Below, one piece after another: positions 56,353 through 64,000 of a stretch of DNA of 64,000 nucleotides (position 1 is the stretch's first letter; each line of letters starts with the position of its first letter). This DNA is from Leptospiraceae bacterium (GTDB lineage: Bacteria; Spirochaetota; Leptospiria; Leptospirales; Leptospiraceae). The notes beneath the pieces are model-generated. The model saw nothing but the letters and a program-made list of their open reading frames with translations. It made no database searches and was not told the origin of the DNA. The stretch covers positions 186,001 to 250,000 of the forward strand of contig JADJSX010000029.1 of the NCBI GenBank assembly GCA_016711485.1, given 5' to 3'. A program made the position numbers and the translations under genes.

Positions 56353-56753
56353 CCTGCACTGTTTCTCGCTATCTTTTTCTATTATGAATTATCGTAATAG
56401 TCTTAGACTTTTCCAGTGTATTTTTCTGAGATTTTTGTTTGTTGTATGAAAGGGATTTGTTTTGTCGGGTTTCTAATGAAGTAACTTCAAGGCGAGATTG
56501 AGGAGAAGATTTATTTTCTTCTTTTTTCTAATTTCTCCGAGCTGCCAACTATTACAGAAATATCTTGAGAGTTCAATTATTTACCATAGGCAAAAAAAAT
56601 TGGGGGCATAAAGGAAAGACGACGAGTATTTTTTCAAGTTCCCTCTTAAAAATAAAAAATCTTCTATCACAACAAAGTAGACTTGGAGTAAGATGCAAAT
56701 CTTTTCTTGCCTCCCAGTGGATCATGCTTTGTTATGCGAAGGGCTTCAATGTA
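56353..56753. other. 401-base gap between hsdM and next gene
   Basis: No convincing gene or repeat. A 70-codon plus-strand frame (56565-56777) lacks codon-usage or family support. The gap must hold the hsdM promoter, but I cannot point to it. Confidence 0.4.
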
Positions 56754-57866
56754 TTATGGGCTAATTATTGCAAATAGATATTGAATAAATGCACCTACTC
56801 TGACGATTAAAATTTTAAGTTGGTTTTCGGTTAATTTTGACTCCAAAGAATGAGTTCCATTTTGAAAACAATTCAATAATTCAACGCATGCTTTAATATC
56901 TTTTTCAACAAAATCTTTTAGCTGAGGAGTATTTATTTCTCTTAAAATATAGCTCATTCTTGCACTTCTAGTTGGTTTGCCATTTACAAAATGATTTGGG
57001 TCTTTACTCCAGTCTTTCATTTTATCTTCAGGCGATAATGTATGTATTAAATGTGTAAGAAGCTCTCTGATAGAAACTGAGGCATGTCTTATACGGTCTG
57101 GATTGTTGCTAGTTAATGCTTCATGAGCACCATTCCATAAAATTATAAATTTCTTATTTATATTTTCTAAAATTTTTGGTACGGAATAACAAATTTCAAC
57201 TAAATTTTCTTCTTCAAAGGATTCATGAATCGTAAGTTCTTCACTACCTTCTCTAATTTCTGAGATTGAAAAATATGATTGAGAAGCAATGGCATATTCT
57301 TTAGTTGCTCCTAATGAGTAATAATCTGGCAAAGTAAAAATATTATTTTTGGAATCAGCAAAGATTTCGGTTAATCCAATATAAGAATTGCTTAAATTTT
57401 GATATGTAGATAATAAATTACTTTTTAAAATACTATCAGATACTTTGGAAGCAAATCCATAATCAATTAAACCCCAGCTAATATTAATTGCTAATAAATT
57501 TTTGGCAAATTGTTGATTTACTTTATTATCAAAACCTTTAATTGAATTTAAAAATGATTCATTTAATGAAAATTGTTTTTGCCAAGACATAGATTCATTT
57601 AAAGCTTTAAATAAATCAGATTGTACACTGAGAGGCGCTAACATATTCCGTTGACTTTCGATAAGTTTTGAAAATGTACCTAAATTTTGATATTTTATAC
57701 TTTCTAAAGCACGATTTAGAGAGGCAAATATATCCCCATAAGGATTATATAGTCTTCTGAAATCTTCCATAATCTTTTGCATAGCGGGACTATTCATATT
57801 TTTAATCATAGATGATGCTGTATTATTAAAAAGTTCCAAATCCTCGTTCTCTAAATCTTCATTCAT
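56754..57866 (-). CDS. protein resembling predicted pPIWI-associated nuclease
   Basis: A 370-aa protein. Residues about 1-240 are helical and unrecognised. The C-terminal third (GAHEALTSNNPDRIRHASVSIRELLTHLIHTLSP, then NGKPTRSARMSYIL) resembles the domain I recall as the predicted pPIWI-associated nuclease (pP_pnuc family). No PIWI gene is in view. It could be an effector of a stand-alone defence gene. The start has no strong RBS but GAGGG lies 4-8 bases upstream. Confidence 0.55.
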   Translation of the reverse strand: MNEDLENEDLELFNNTASSMIKNMNSPAMQKIMEDFRRLYNPYGDIFASLNRALESIKYQNLGTFSKLIESQRNMLAPLSVQSDLFKALNESMSWQKQFSLNESFLNSIKGFDNKVNQQFAKNLLAINISWGLIDYGFASKVSDSILKSNLLSTYQNLSNSYIGLTEIFADSKNNIFTLPDYYSLGATKEYAIASQSYFSISEIREGSEELTIHESFEEENLVEICYSVPKILENINKKFIILWNGAHEALTSNNPDRIRHASVSIRELLTHLIHTLSPEDKMKDWSKDPNHFVNGKPTRSARMSYILREINTPQLKDFVEKDIKACVELLNCFQNGTHSLESKLTENQLKILIVRVGAFIQYLFAIISP

Positions 57867-57901
57867 AATGCCCTCTTATAAATTAAATTTTTAAGCCTTT
57901 A

Positions 57902-58043
57902 GCATAACGTTAAGAGTATCCGACGTGACTTTGAAACTCGAAAGTGCGGTAGCACCTTTTGAGTTTCAAAGTCATGTCTCCGAGCCAACAACCACTAGCA
58001 ATGTCCTGTGATACAACTTTTTCACCAATAAAAAGTTAGACGC
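57902..58043. repeat. 142-bp hairpin site with attC-like core boxes
   Basis: Plus-strand GCATAAC (57902) and GTTAGAC (58035) resemble the outer R boxes of integron attC sites (GTTRRRY exact, RYYYAAC one off). Between them is a 13-bp perfect palindrome GACTTTGAAACTC (57927-57939) / (57961-57973). It lies 12 bases past the stop of the nuclease gene and 36 bases before the next start. Confidence 0.4.
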
Positions 58044-59479
58044 TGTCCGCTCAAACTAGACTTTACTTGCCGATTTCTTATTATCCTTTCTTGCATCAAT
58101 TCGAATAATATGACGTGAGTTCTCGATCTTGAGCTGTACTAAAATATTTTCCATTCGCGCTTCTTCCTCCTTTGTGAAAAAGACAATTATCGTAATTCCT
58201 TTATTCGTTTCATTGGCAGATTTATAAACGTTTAGCTGAGATTTCATATTCTTCTTAAGTTGAGAATTTTTTGCTAATTTGAATTCTATTAATGTTTTAT
58301 CTTTACTTCCGTACGATATTTTAAAATCGACAGGCCCACGACCATTATTTGGTTCTGCATTAACATCAAAAATCGTATTGTACCAAACTAGTTTAAATAT
58401 TAATTGTATATCTTTTTCTGATTTAATTGGCTTTCCTTTGTAGTAGAGACTCTTGTAACCATCATTCTTTTCGATTACTTGCTTAAGAAATGAAATTCTG
58501 CTTAATGCTTCTTTATAAGAATTTGGAGCAATGTCAAAATATTTTGTAGATGTAGCAAGTTTCTCATTGAGATTAGTTACTTGATCTACATGCAATGTTT
58601 CAATGTAGTTGACGCGTTTTTTACTTTTTGCAATTGCCATTTTTGATTTCCGCTCTTGAATGGAAATATATTGATCAATGCATATCGGATATTTTTCAAT
58701 GGTTGTCTTAACTGCTTTTGTAAATTGTTTTAGTGTCGGTGCATGGTGTTTAGGTAATAATTTCGTTAAATATCTACTTATTTTTGCTCTCAATATTTCA
58801 TTGTCCAGAGAACTAATAACCGTATTAAATCGAGAATAAAGGTTAGCTCGATTTATCCAAGTGTTGTCTTTAGTTAAAATAGATTTCGGGGAAAGCAGAA
58901 TATAATCATTTTGAAATTTTGGAAGAATAAATGTTGCAGGAAGCCATGACTCGGTTATATAATCAAATTTTACTTTTTGTATCGAAAATTCGTCTGTCAA
59001 TTCTGGTTTGATATTAAGTTTGGTGAACTCTGCCGTATAATTTAAAAGAAATTCTTTAATGAGATTAACTGTAAAATCACTAATCATATCTCTACCTACA
59101 CCTTCATTGAATAAGGTAATTTTTTCTAGATGAGCTTCTTCTGTTAATTTCTCCTTGCCTGAATATTTAAAGATTAGTGGAAGATTTTTCTTCAACTCCT
59201 TTGCAAATGCACTACCTAGGCCACGGCCTTTATTTCCAGTTTCACTAAACCCAAGCCAATTTTGAGATACTTCCGGGAAATAATACCATTGCTTAATTAA
59301 ACCTTCTGACAGTTTATATTTAGATTTTCCTTTAAGAAAGATAATGTATTCCAAGAGTTCATCATGAAGCTTTTTGAAATTAGTATTTTTATGAGTATAT
59401 AACAGAAAGGGATCAACGAAAAGGGGAAGGTCATTGATGTCTTGTCCTGAAATAGTTGACAATATATAGGAGAGACGAA

Positions 59480-59842
59480 ATGGAAAAAAAAGTAAGTCCG
59501 ACATATATTCGATATAGCGAAGCTTTTCAGAAAAAGTGGTAGAAGAAATCAGGCAAGGAAAGTTTACGATGGAAGGAGCTAGAAAGTTTTACGACATTTC
59601 AGGCTCATCGACTGTGAGAAAGTGGTTGAAGAATGGGAACGAAAAGTGATTTAGCAAGAAAGGTGGTGATACAGATGCCGAATGAAGTAGAAGAACGAAA
59701 AAAGTTGAAAGAAGAGATCAAGAAGTTGAAGATAGCATTAGCAGATTCAGTAATGAAAAATCAAGTATATGAGACTTTGATAGAAGTTGTGGATGAGCAT
59801 TACAATACGGACGTAAAAAAAAACTTTTCAGTAAAACTTTAG
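59480..59842 (+). pseudogene. IS3-family orfA, frameshifted
   Basis: ATG 59480 with GGAGAG upstream. A helix-turn-helix start (YSEAFQKK, then KFTMEGARKFYDISGSSTVRKWL) is broken by a lost A near 59535 and again near 59635, after which SDLARKVVIQMPNEVEERKKLKEE gives the leucine-zipper part. Confidence 0.8.
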
Positions 59843-59975
59843 AGCGAGCAAGGACTAAGCGGCTAATATAATTTAGACGCTGTAGTCACTATCTAGGACA
59901 TAGTAGAGCAAATTATTATAAAGGCAAAAAGAGGCTAATAAAAGAAGAAGAGAAAAAGCAATAGTAATCAAAGAA

Positions 59976-60698
59976 GTGTTGAAAATACGCAAACTAAAAG
60001 CCAAAACAGGAACTATCAAATTAAAAAAGGAGATGGATAATAAACTCTCATTTAAGATAGGCAGGGATTGGCTCTTTTCGCTTATGAACGAATATGGATT
60101 AGCCATCAAAAAGAAAAAGCGATCAATAAAAACTACAAATTCCCGTCATAAATTTCCAATCTATAGAAATGAAATAAAAGATTTGCCTACCAATTTTCCG
60201 GGATTCATTATAGTTTCGGATATTACATATATACCTACACTTGAGGGTAATCTATATTTGTCGTTACTTACAGAAAGGAATACAAAGAAAATACTCGGTT
60301 ACAACATTGGAGAAAGCCTGATCGTAGAAGAGTCAATTAAGGCACTTGAGATTGCACTCAAAATGCTACCTAAAACGCATCATGAAATAGTGTATCATCA
60401 TTCCGATCGTGGTTCGCAGTATTGCTGCTATGATTACGTGAATATTCTTAAATCGCAAAATATTCGTATAAGCATGACAGAGGATAATCACTGTTATGAG
60501 AACGCCGTTGCTGAAAGGGTGAATGGAATTTTGAAGGATGAATTTCTATTAGATAAATTTCCTTCTAAGGAATTGGCTCGCAAGTCAATTAAACAAAGTA
60601 TCAAAATATACAATGAATCAAGACTCCACCAAACAATTGATTACCTAACTCCAGATGAAGCTTACTATAAAAAATGGTCTACTTATTTTAGGAATTGA
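59976..60698 (+). pseudogene. IS3-family orfB (DDE integrase), 5' damaged
   Basis: 240 codons with the rve fold: VSDITYI (first Asp), HHSDRGSQY (second Asp) and ENAVAERVNGILK (Glu), and RLHQTIDYLTPDEA near the end. The N-terminal part upstream of 59976 is in other frames (LIKEEEK near 59935), so the frame is damaged. Confidence 0.82.
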
Positions 60699-60800
60699 CA
60701 GATTAATGAAATATTTAGAGCCCCATATTCTTTTAGCAGTTTAGGATCTATTTGAAAATATTCTGTAAAATACATTTTGTTTTCCTTTTAAGCGGATAGC

Positions 60801-60898
60801 ACCTAACTAACTTTATATAAAGTTAGTAATTTACTGTCCATAACTTTAGTTATTTTATGAGATTATTAAACTTATTTAAGACTCCATCTAAGTTAGGC
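60801..60898. repeat. 98-bp site with attC-like core boxes
   Basis: Plus-strand ACCTAAC (60801) and GTTAGGC (60892) match RYYYAAC and GTTRRRY. Inside is the palindrome CTAACTTTATATAAAGTTAG. It lies 26 bases upstream of the nuclease gene's original ATG. The remaining stem is weak. Confidence 0.35.
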
Positions 60899-61093
60899 TA
60901 TAGTCGGTTTTTATTTTAAGCACAATTTCAAGAATTAAGAAGAAGAAGGTTAGCGATCCATTAATAAATCGAACTAAAGGTTTAGAAATTGGTACACCTC
61001 GCAAGGCAAGGGAAATTGTCCCAGTTCAGATGAAAGCGGAATTTTAGGATATGCAAAATAAGCTAAGCTCCAGAGGATAAAAGGAGAATAGCG

Positions 61094-61411
61094 ATGGAAA
61101 AGGCAAAAGAAAGAACGAGAAGATTTTGGAGTGCGGATGAAAAGATAGGAATAATCAGAGAACATCTGCATAAAGTAAAGTTAGTTGACACTTGTGATGA
61201 GAAGAATATTCATCCTACTATGTTTAGATCATGGTTAAAACAGGTATTGGAAGCGGGGCGAGAAGCATTTGCTGGAACAGACAAGAAGGAGTTGCGGGCG
61301 ACCGACCGTTTGTTGTCCAAGCATAAAGAAGAAATTGAGCGTAAGAACCAGATTATCGCTGAGCTGACAGGTGAAATACTTGACTTAAAAAAAGAACTTG
61401 GGGACATCTGA
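61094..61411 (+). CDS. IS3-type transposase orfA
   Basis: A 105-aa protein with HTH region (KIGIIREHLHKVKLVDTCDEKNIHPTMFRSWLKQV) and a C-terminal zipper (SKHKEEIERKNQIIAELTGEILDLKKEL). AAAGGAG precedes the start. The run A7G at 61387-61394 is a slippery site for -1 frameshifting into orfB, as usual in IS3 elements. Confidence 0.87.
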   Translation: MEKAKERTRRFWSADEKIGIIREHLHKVKLVDTCDEKNIHPTMFRSWLKQVLEAGREAFAGTDKKELRATDRLLSKHKEEIERKNQIIAELTGEILDLKKELGDI

Positions 61412-62400
61412 AGGGTAATCACTGTAAGCCTGAATTAAGACAGGAAATACTTGATACGCTTGAGAGATTAAAGAAGCAAACAGGTCTCCCCATGAAAAAG
61501 CTCTCTGAATTATTAGGACTTCAAACACAAAAACTTTCTGAATGGAAGAAAAATAAAGTTCAGAAAGGAAATCTAATATTCCTAAAGGTCATTGGTCAAC
61601 GCCGGATGAGCAGAAAGCTGTTGTAGAATTCAAGAAGGAAAATATGTGTGTTGGTTACGTTCGATTAGCCTGGATGATGTTGGATAAGAATATTGTAGCC
61701 CTATCTCCATCTAGTGTATATCGAATTTTAGTCAATGCTGGATTGAACAATAAGTGGACTAGACCTGCAGGAGAGCCTAAGAAAGAAGGCTTTGATCAAC
61801 CAAAGCGAGTGCATGAACATTGGCATACAGATATTTCCGTATGTGAATTTTCGAGGGACATTCGTATTTTTGATTTCTGTTCTTGATGGATTTTCTAGGG
61901 CAATTCTTTCTTGGGATATTCGAACAAGAATGGAGTCTTTCGATGCTCAGATCGTTTTATGGAGAGCCTGTGATAAATGGTTAAATGCGAATAATCCTAA
62001 TAATCCGCGATTGATTACTGATAATGGCTCACAATTCTTGACATCCGAGTTTAAAGCTACTCTGAAAGAATTTTCTATGAAGAATGTTCGAACTTCTGTG
62101 AATCACCCGCAATCAAATGGAAAGCTAGAACGCTTTCATGGAACTATTAAGTCAGAGGCTATTCGTGATATGCCTAAATTCACTTTGGAGCAAATAAAGA
62201 AAGAAATTGGCGAATGGATTCATTTTTACAACTATGAACGACTTCATTCGTCCATAGATTATGTTGCTCAATGGACGTCATCGAAGGTCGAAGAGATTCT
62301 ATTTTATCAGAACGAAAGCGAAAATTGCTTGAAGGAAAACAGAAACGAAAAGAATACTCAATCAATGCGAAAACAGTTTTTGAGGTTAACAGCCCTGTAG
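61387..62400 (+). pseudogene. IS3-type orfB, frameshifted twice
   Basis: Entered by -1 shift after orfA (NHCKPELRQEILDTLERLKKQ). Frame breaks near 61580 and near 61850 separate the N-terminal helices, the rve start (HEHWHTDISV) and the rest (LITDNGSQFLTSEF, NHPQSNGKLERFHGTIK). The DDE residues are all encoded but not in one frame. Confidence 0.85.
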
Positions 62401-62454
62401 CGGCTTAGCTTATTTTTGAGTATTGAAAAATCCGTTTTTCGCTGAACTAAGACA

Positions 62455-62763
62455 TTAGTTAATGGCGAAAAAAGAGAAATTAAAAATTTAAATATTACAT
62501 ATAACGTTGAAATTCAAAGATACTTTGGATACATTGATGATTTACCTAGTTTAAAAGGCATTAAAAATCATTCTAACAATCAAACTCAATTAGTTTTTAA
62601 CATTGAAGATTTTATAAATTATAAAAATTCTACTTTTATGAAAATTAATGATATTTCAGAAATACCACTTCCTATAATTGAAACAGTAAAATTACTAGGC
62701 ATTCCCAAGTTAGATGGGAATTTAAATAATATGACATTTTCAGGAAGATTTGATCCAATGTAA
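62455..62763 (+). pseudogene. 3' remnant of an unknown gene cut by the IS
   Basis: Open from the IS edge to TAA 62761 (about 102 codons) with no start: reads NGEKREIKNLNITYNVEI, IDDLPSLKGIKNHS, then PLPIIETVKLLGIPKLDG. Codon usage looks genuine. No family recognised. No matching 5' part is seen to the left of the IS. Confidence 0.5.
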
Positions 62764-62783
62764 ATTCAATAGAGCCAATAAAA

Positions 62784-62893
62784 CTATCCCCCTTTCAAGC
62801 TTTTAATTTCCACTTTTAGTGTATCAATTTCAACTATCGCTTGATTTAGTTTTTTATAAATCTGAATAAGCCAAGAAACCGCATTTCTCTGTG
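62784..62893 (-). pseudogene. possible C-terminal fragment of a tail-fibre-chaperone-like protein
   Basis: Reads RNAVSWLIQIYKKLNQAI and ends LKVEIKSLKGG, like the coiled-coil tail after an S74 peptidase chaperone domain. The upstream edge is in a CCACAGAG repeat. Short and tentative. Confidence 0.3.
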
Positions 62894-62922
62894 CCTCCGT
62901 GCCTCTGTGGCAAATGCTTTTA
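62887..62922. repeat. CCACAGAG tract, reversed copy
   Basis: CTCTGTGCCTCCGTGCCTCT then GTGGCAAATGCTTTTA, the reverse of the 44035 tract. Confidence 0.65.
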
Positions 62923-62946
62923 AGGGATTACACTTCCTTCGTGTTT

Positions 62947-63070
62947 GCGATACACTTAGATTACCTCTAAAGATACCTCTAAAGATAGGTGCAAAGATAG
63001 GTAAAAAATTTTATAGGTAAGTTTACACCTATGTTTACCCCCATATTTACACCCAAACTAAGTGTATCGC
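62947..63070. repeat. 124-bp inverted repeat built of 12-bp units
   Basis: Outer arms GCGATACACTTAG / CTAAGTGTATCGC are perfect. The left arm has ACCTCTAAAGAT twice then AGGTGCAAAGAT; the right arm has GTTTACACCTAT, GTTTACCCCCAT, ATTTACACCCAA. No gene is convincing here. Confidence 0.7.
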
Positions 63071-63307
63071 CATCCTATACAAATTGTATAGAAATAGCAA
63101 ATTTCTTTTTTAACAATAACTGGATAATGGATAGTAACCACCACTGGACTAAACCAGTCAAAATTACGCACTACCAATCAGAATATGCTCAACTACGTAA
63201 TTTTTTAAAAAATATTTTTTTCGTATTTTTTTATTCATAAAGTTTCCATTATCCCCTCACGAATATTTGAATAACCTCAGTATGTATTTGAGAATTACAA
63301 ATAGTAT

Positions 63308-63406
63308 CCCCTCTCCGGTCACTGAGTAGCCAATTCTTATTGGCGTATCGAATGTGTTAGGAGAGGGGCATTACTAAAAAACAATGCAACCCCGAGAGAA
63401 TCGGGG
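63308..63406. repeat. two stem-loops in the gap before the M23 gene
   Basis: CCCCTCTCC (63308-63316) with GGAGAGGGG (63360-63368), enclosing CCAAT-tctt-ATTGG (63330-63343) and GGTCACTGAG. Then CCCCGA-gagaa-TCGGGG (63390-63406). The first resembles short palindromes found widely in environmental genomes. Confidence 0.6.
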
Positions 63407-63470
63407 AGAGGTAAGGAAATTAAATCCCTATATCATTGATATGCTCTTTAAATTCAATAGATAGGGATTC

Positions 63471-63526
63471 CCAATTGCCAAAATAGGATATCCAATTGCG
63501 CAACTGGGCTTCCTTTTGGCAATTGG
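63471..63526. repeat. 57-bp inverted-repeat family, divergent copy 3
   Basis: Arms CCAATTGCCAAAA / TTTTGGCAATTGG (13 paired) with a different 28-base core that itself contains CCAATTGCGCAACTGG. It ends 7 bases before the M23 ATG. Copies 2 and 3 share TATAC after the right arm. Confidence 0.75.
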
Positions 63527-63533
63527 TATACTT

Positions 63534-63920
63534 ATGAAAACATTATCAATCTTTAAAGCAAAAGTCATCGAAGTAATTGATGGCGATACATTCCGAGGCT
63601 CAGTAAAGCATAACGGAGTAGATTTTCTTTGCGACCCCGGACAAATCATATTAGCCCCTGTGGATGGTGTTATTATTCGAATTGCCTATCCTTATGCTAA
63701 ACATCAATATACAGGAGTGCTGATAGAAAATGACTCTCTAAGTCTCAAGATGTTCTACTTCGCTCCGGACAAAAAAATCATCGGAAAAAAAGTCTCTCGT
63801 GGACAGCGTATTGGTATTGCGCAAGATATTTCGAAACTGTACAACACAGGTAAAAAAAATATGCTACCACATATTCACCTACAAATAGAAAGCATCGATC
63901 CTATGATATTAATTCTATAA
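63534..63920 (+). CDS. small M23-like (LytM fold) protein
   Basis: A 128-aa protein. IILAPVDGVIIRIAYPYAK, KKVSRGQRIGIAQD and LPHIHLQIES form an M23-like barrel with one HxH; the first His/Asp ligand pair is not obvious, so it may be inactive or a phage-type domain. A thermonuclease-like VIEVIDGDTF near the N-terminus may be coincidental. No RBS; the 57-bp repeat ends just upstream. A terminator follows. Confidence 0.62.
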   Translation: MKTLSIFKAKVIEVIDGDTFRGSVKHNGVDFLCDPGQIILAPVDGVIIRIAYPYAKHQYTGVLIENDSLSLKMFYFAPDKKIIGKKVSRGQRIGIAQDISKLYNTGKKNMLPHIHLQIESIDPMILIL

Positions 63921-63936
63921 ATCAGTATTCTTTTTT

Positions 63937-63963
63937 GAGGATGGGCAACCGTCCTCTTTTTTT
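63937..63963 (+). terminator. rho-independent terminator
   Basis: GAGGA (63937-63941) pairs with TCCTC (63952-63956), with an inner GG/CC, followed by T7. Confidence 0.8.
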
Positions 63964-64000
63964 ATATTTCCTATTGCTACTTTGTCAAGGTGGCTTAAAC

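Larger units (their letters stand above)
59439..60700 (+). mobile_element. IS3-family insertion sequence, decayed
   Basis: About 1262 bp; ends GTCTTGTCCTGAAATAG and (reversed) TGTCAATTCCTAAAATA pair imperfectly. Target duplication GAT at 59436-59438 and 60701-60703. It carries a frameshifted orfA and an orfB, so it is probably inactive by itself. Confidence 0.82.
58056..60775 (-). pseudogene. PD-(D/E)XK nuclease gene split by an IS3-family element
   Basis: Original gene: 25 codons from ATG 60775 (AAGGAAAAC upstream), beginning MYFTEYFQIDPKLLKEYG, then 459 codons from 59435 to 58056; joined at one GAT they give 484 aa in one frame (…NISLI-NDLPLFVDPFLLY…). An IS lies between. The body still has an open frame from ATG 59504 whose first ~20 residues come from the IS. 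Nuclease evidence: GRGPVDFKISYGSK then TLIEFKLAKN near the C-terminus, an Asp plus ExK. N-terminal family unrecognised. Possible residual function via the chimeric start. Confidence 0.75.
61017..62454 (+). mobile_element. IS3-type insertion sequence, decayed
   Basis: 1438 bp; ends TGTCCCAGTTCAG and (reversed) TGTCTTAGTTCAG, with further inner matches to AAAATAAGCTAAGC at 61050 and 62405. It encodes orfA and a broken orfB. I see no target duplication, so flanks may have recombined. Confidence 0.82.

Noticed and set aside
56565..56777. 70-codon plus-strand frame
   Set aside because: It overlaps the end of the minus-strand gene at 56754 and lacks RBS and composition support.
63031..63240. 69-codon plus-strand frame
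   Set aside because: It starts in the 12-bp repeat arm and has no RBS or known domain.
63290..63420. Retron-like non-coding RNA
   Set aside because: The hairpins are suggestive but there is no reverse transcriptase in the window.
1..64000. tRNA, rRNA and replication origin
   Set aside because: No cloverleaf-like, rRNA-like or DnaA-box cluster was noticed by eye; a tRNAscan/Infernal run would be decisive.

Overview
The window looks like chromosome from a Leptospira-type spirochaete. It is AT-rich (my rough impression is about one third G+C; not counted). It is rich in exported lipoproteins, carries paired DUF3015 proteins, a SpoIIE/STAS-like/ATPase switching cluster and a 7TMR-DISM histidine kinase. 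The genus is inferred from gene style only: there is no rRNA gene and I saw no tRNA.

Layout. 0-11 kb is mostly housekeeping: a DUF898 membrane protein, glycogen synthase, an SDR, then a tight bcp-pepA run ending in an unusual 740-aa fusion of an amino-acid:sodium symporter with phosphatidylserine decarboxylase, then a lipoprotein M23 peptidase. 11-19.2 kb is a complete cbb3 oxidase operon on the minus strand, ccoNOQPGHIS plus a TauE/UreH-like protein, including the tiny ccoS and ccoQ genes. A divergent FNR-like regulator and a candidate operator lie at its head. 20-28 kb holds a Trk/Ktr-type potassium transporter, YceI, an LpoB/COG3014 lipoprotein pair, a lipid-droplet-type hydrolase, murI and purM. 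28-34 kb has tandem DUF3015 genes, a DUF4105 protease-like protein, small exported proteins, and two copies of a MITE-like element with 7-bp target duplications; one copy seems to supply the ribosome-binding site of the next gene. 34-44 kb holds a hybrid-sensor histidine kinase with its response regulator, a MurA with Asp in place of the fosfomycin-target Cys, and a four-gene cluster joining a partner switch (ATPase, STAS-like, SpoIIE phosphatase) to a PilZ-methyltransferase of PhcB type.

44.8-64 kb is an accessory, defence-like island, nearly all on the minus strand. It contains a winged-helix/AlbA_2 gene pair, a type I restriction-modification system (hsdM, hsdS, hsdR) interleaved with a ParE-type toxin-antitoxin pair and a GxxExxY gene, a protein resembling a predicted pPIWI-associated nuclease, and a PD-(D/E)XK nuclease gene. 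An ISAs1-family element (8-bp target duplication) replaces the last residues of HsdM. An IS3-family element with a 3-bp duplication splits the nuclease gene, whose 25-codon 5' end survives beyond the element. A second decayed IS3-type element follows. The nuclease gene is bracketed by two sites with integron attC-like core boxes, so it may be a gene cassette; this is speculative. Several families of small inverted repeats (57-bp, CACGAAG, CCACAGAG, and a long cruciform) are scattered through the window, and two CACGAAG copies lie in or at the 5' ends of defence genes.

No CRISPR array or replication origin was seen.
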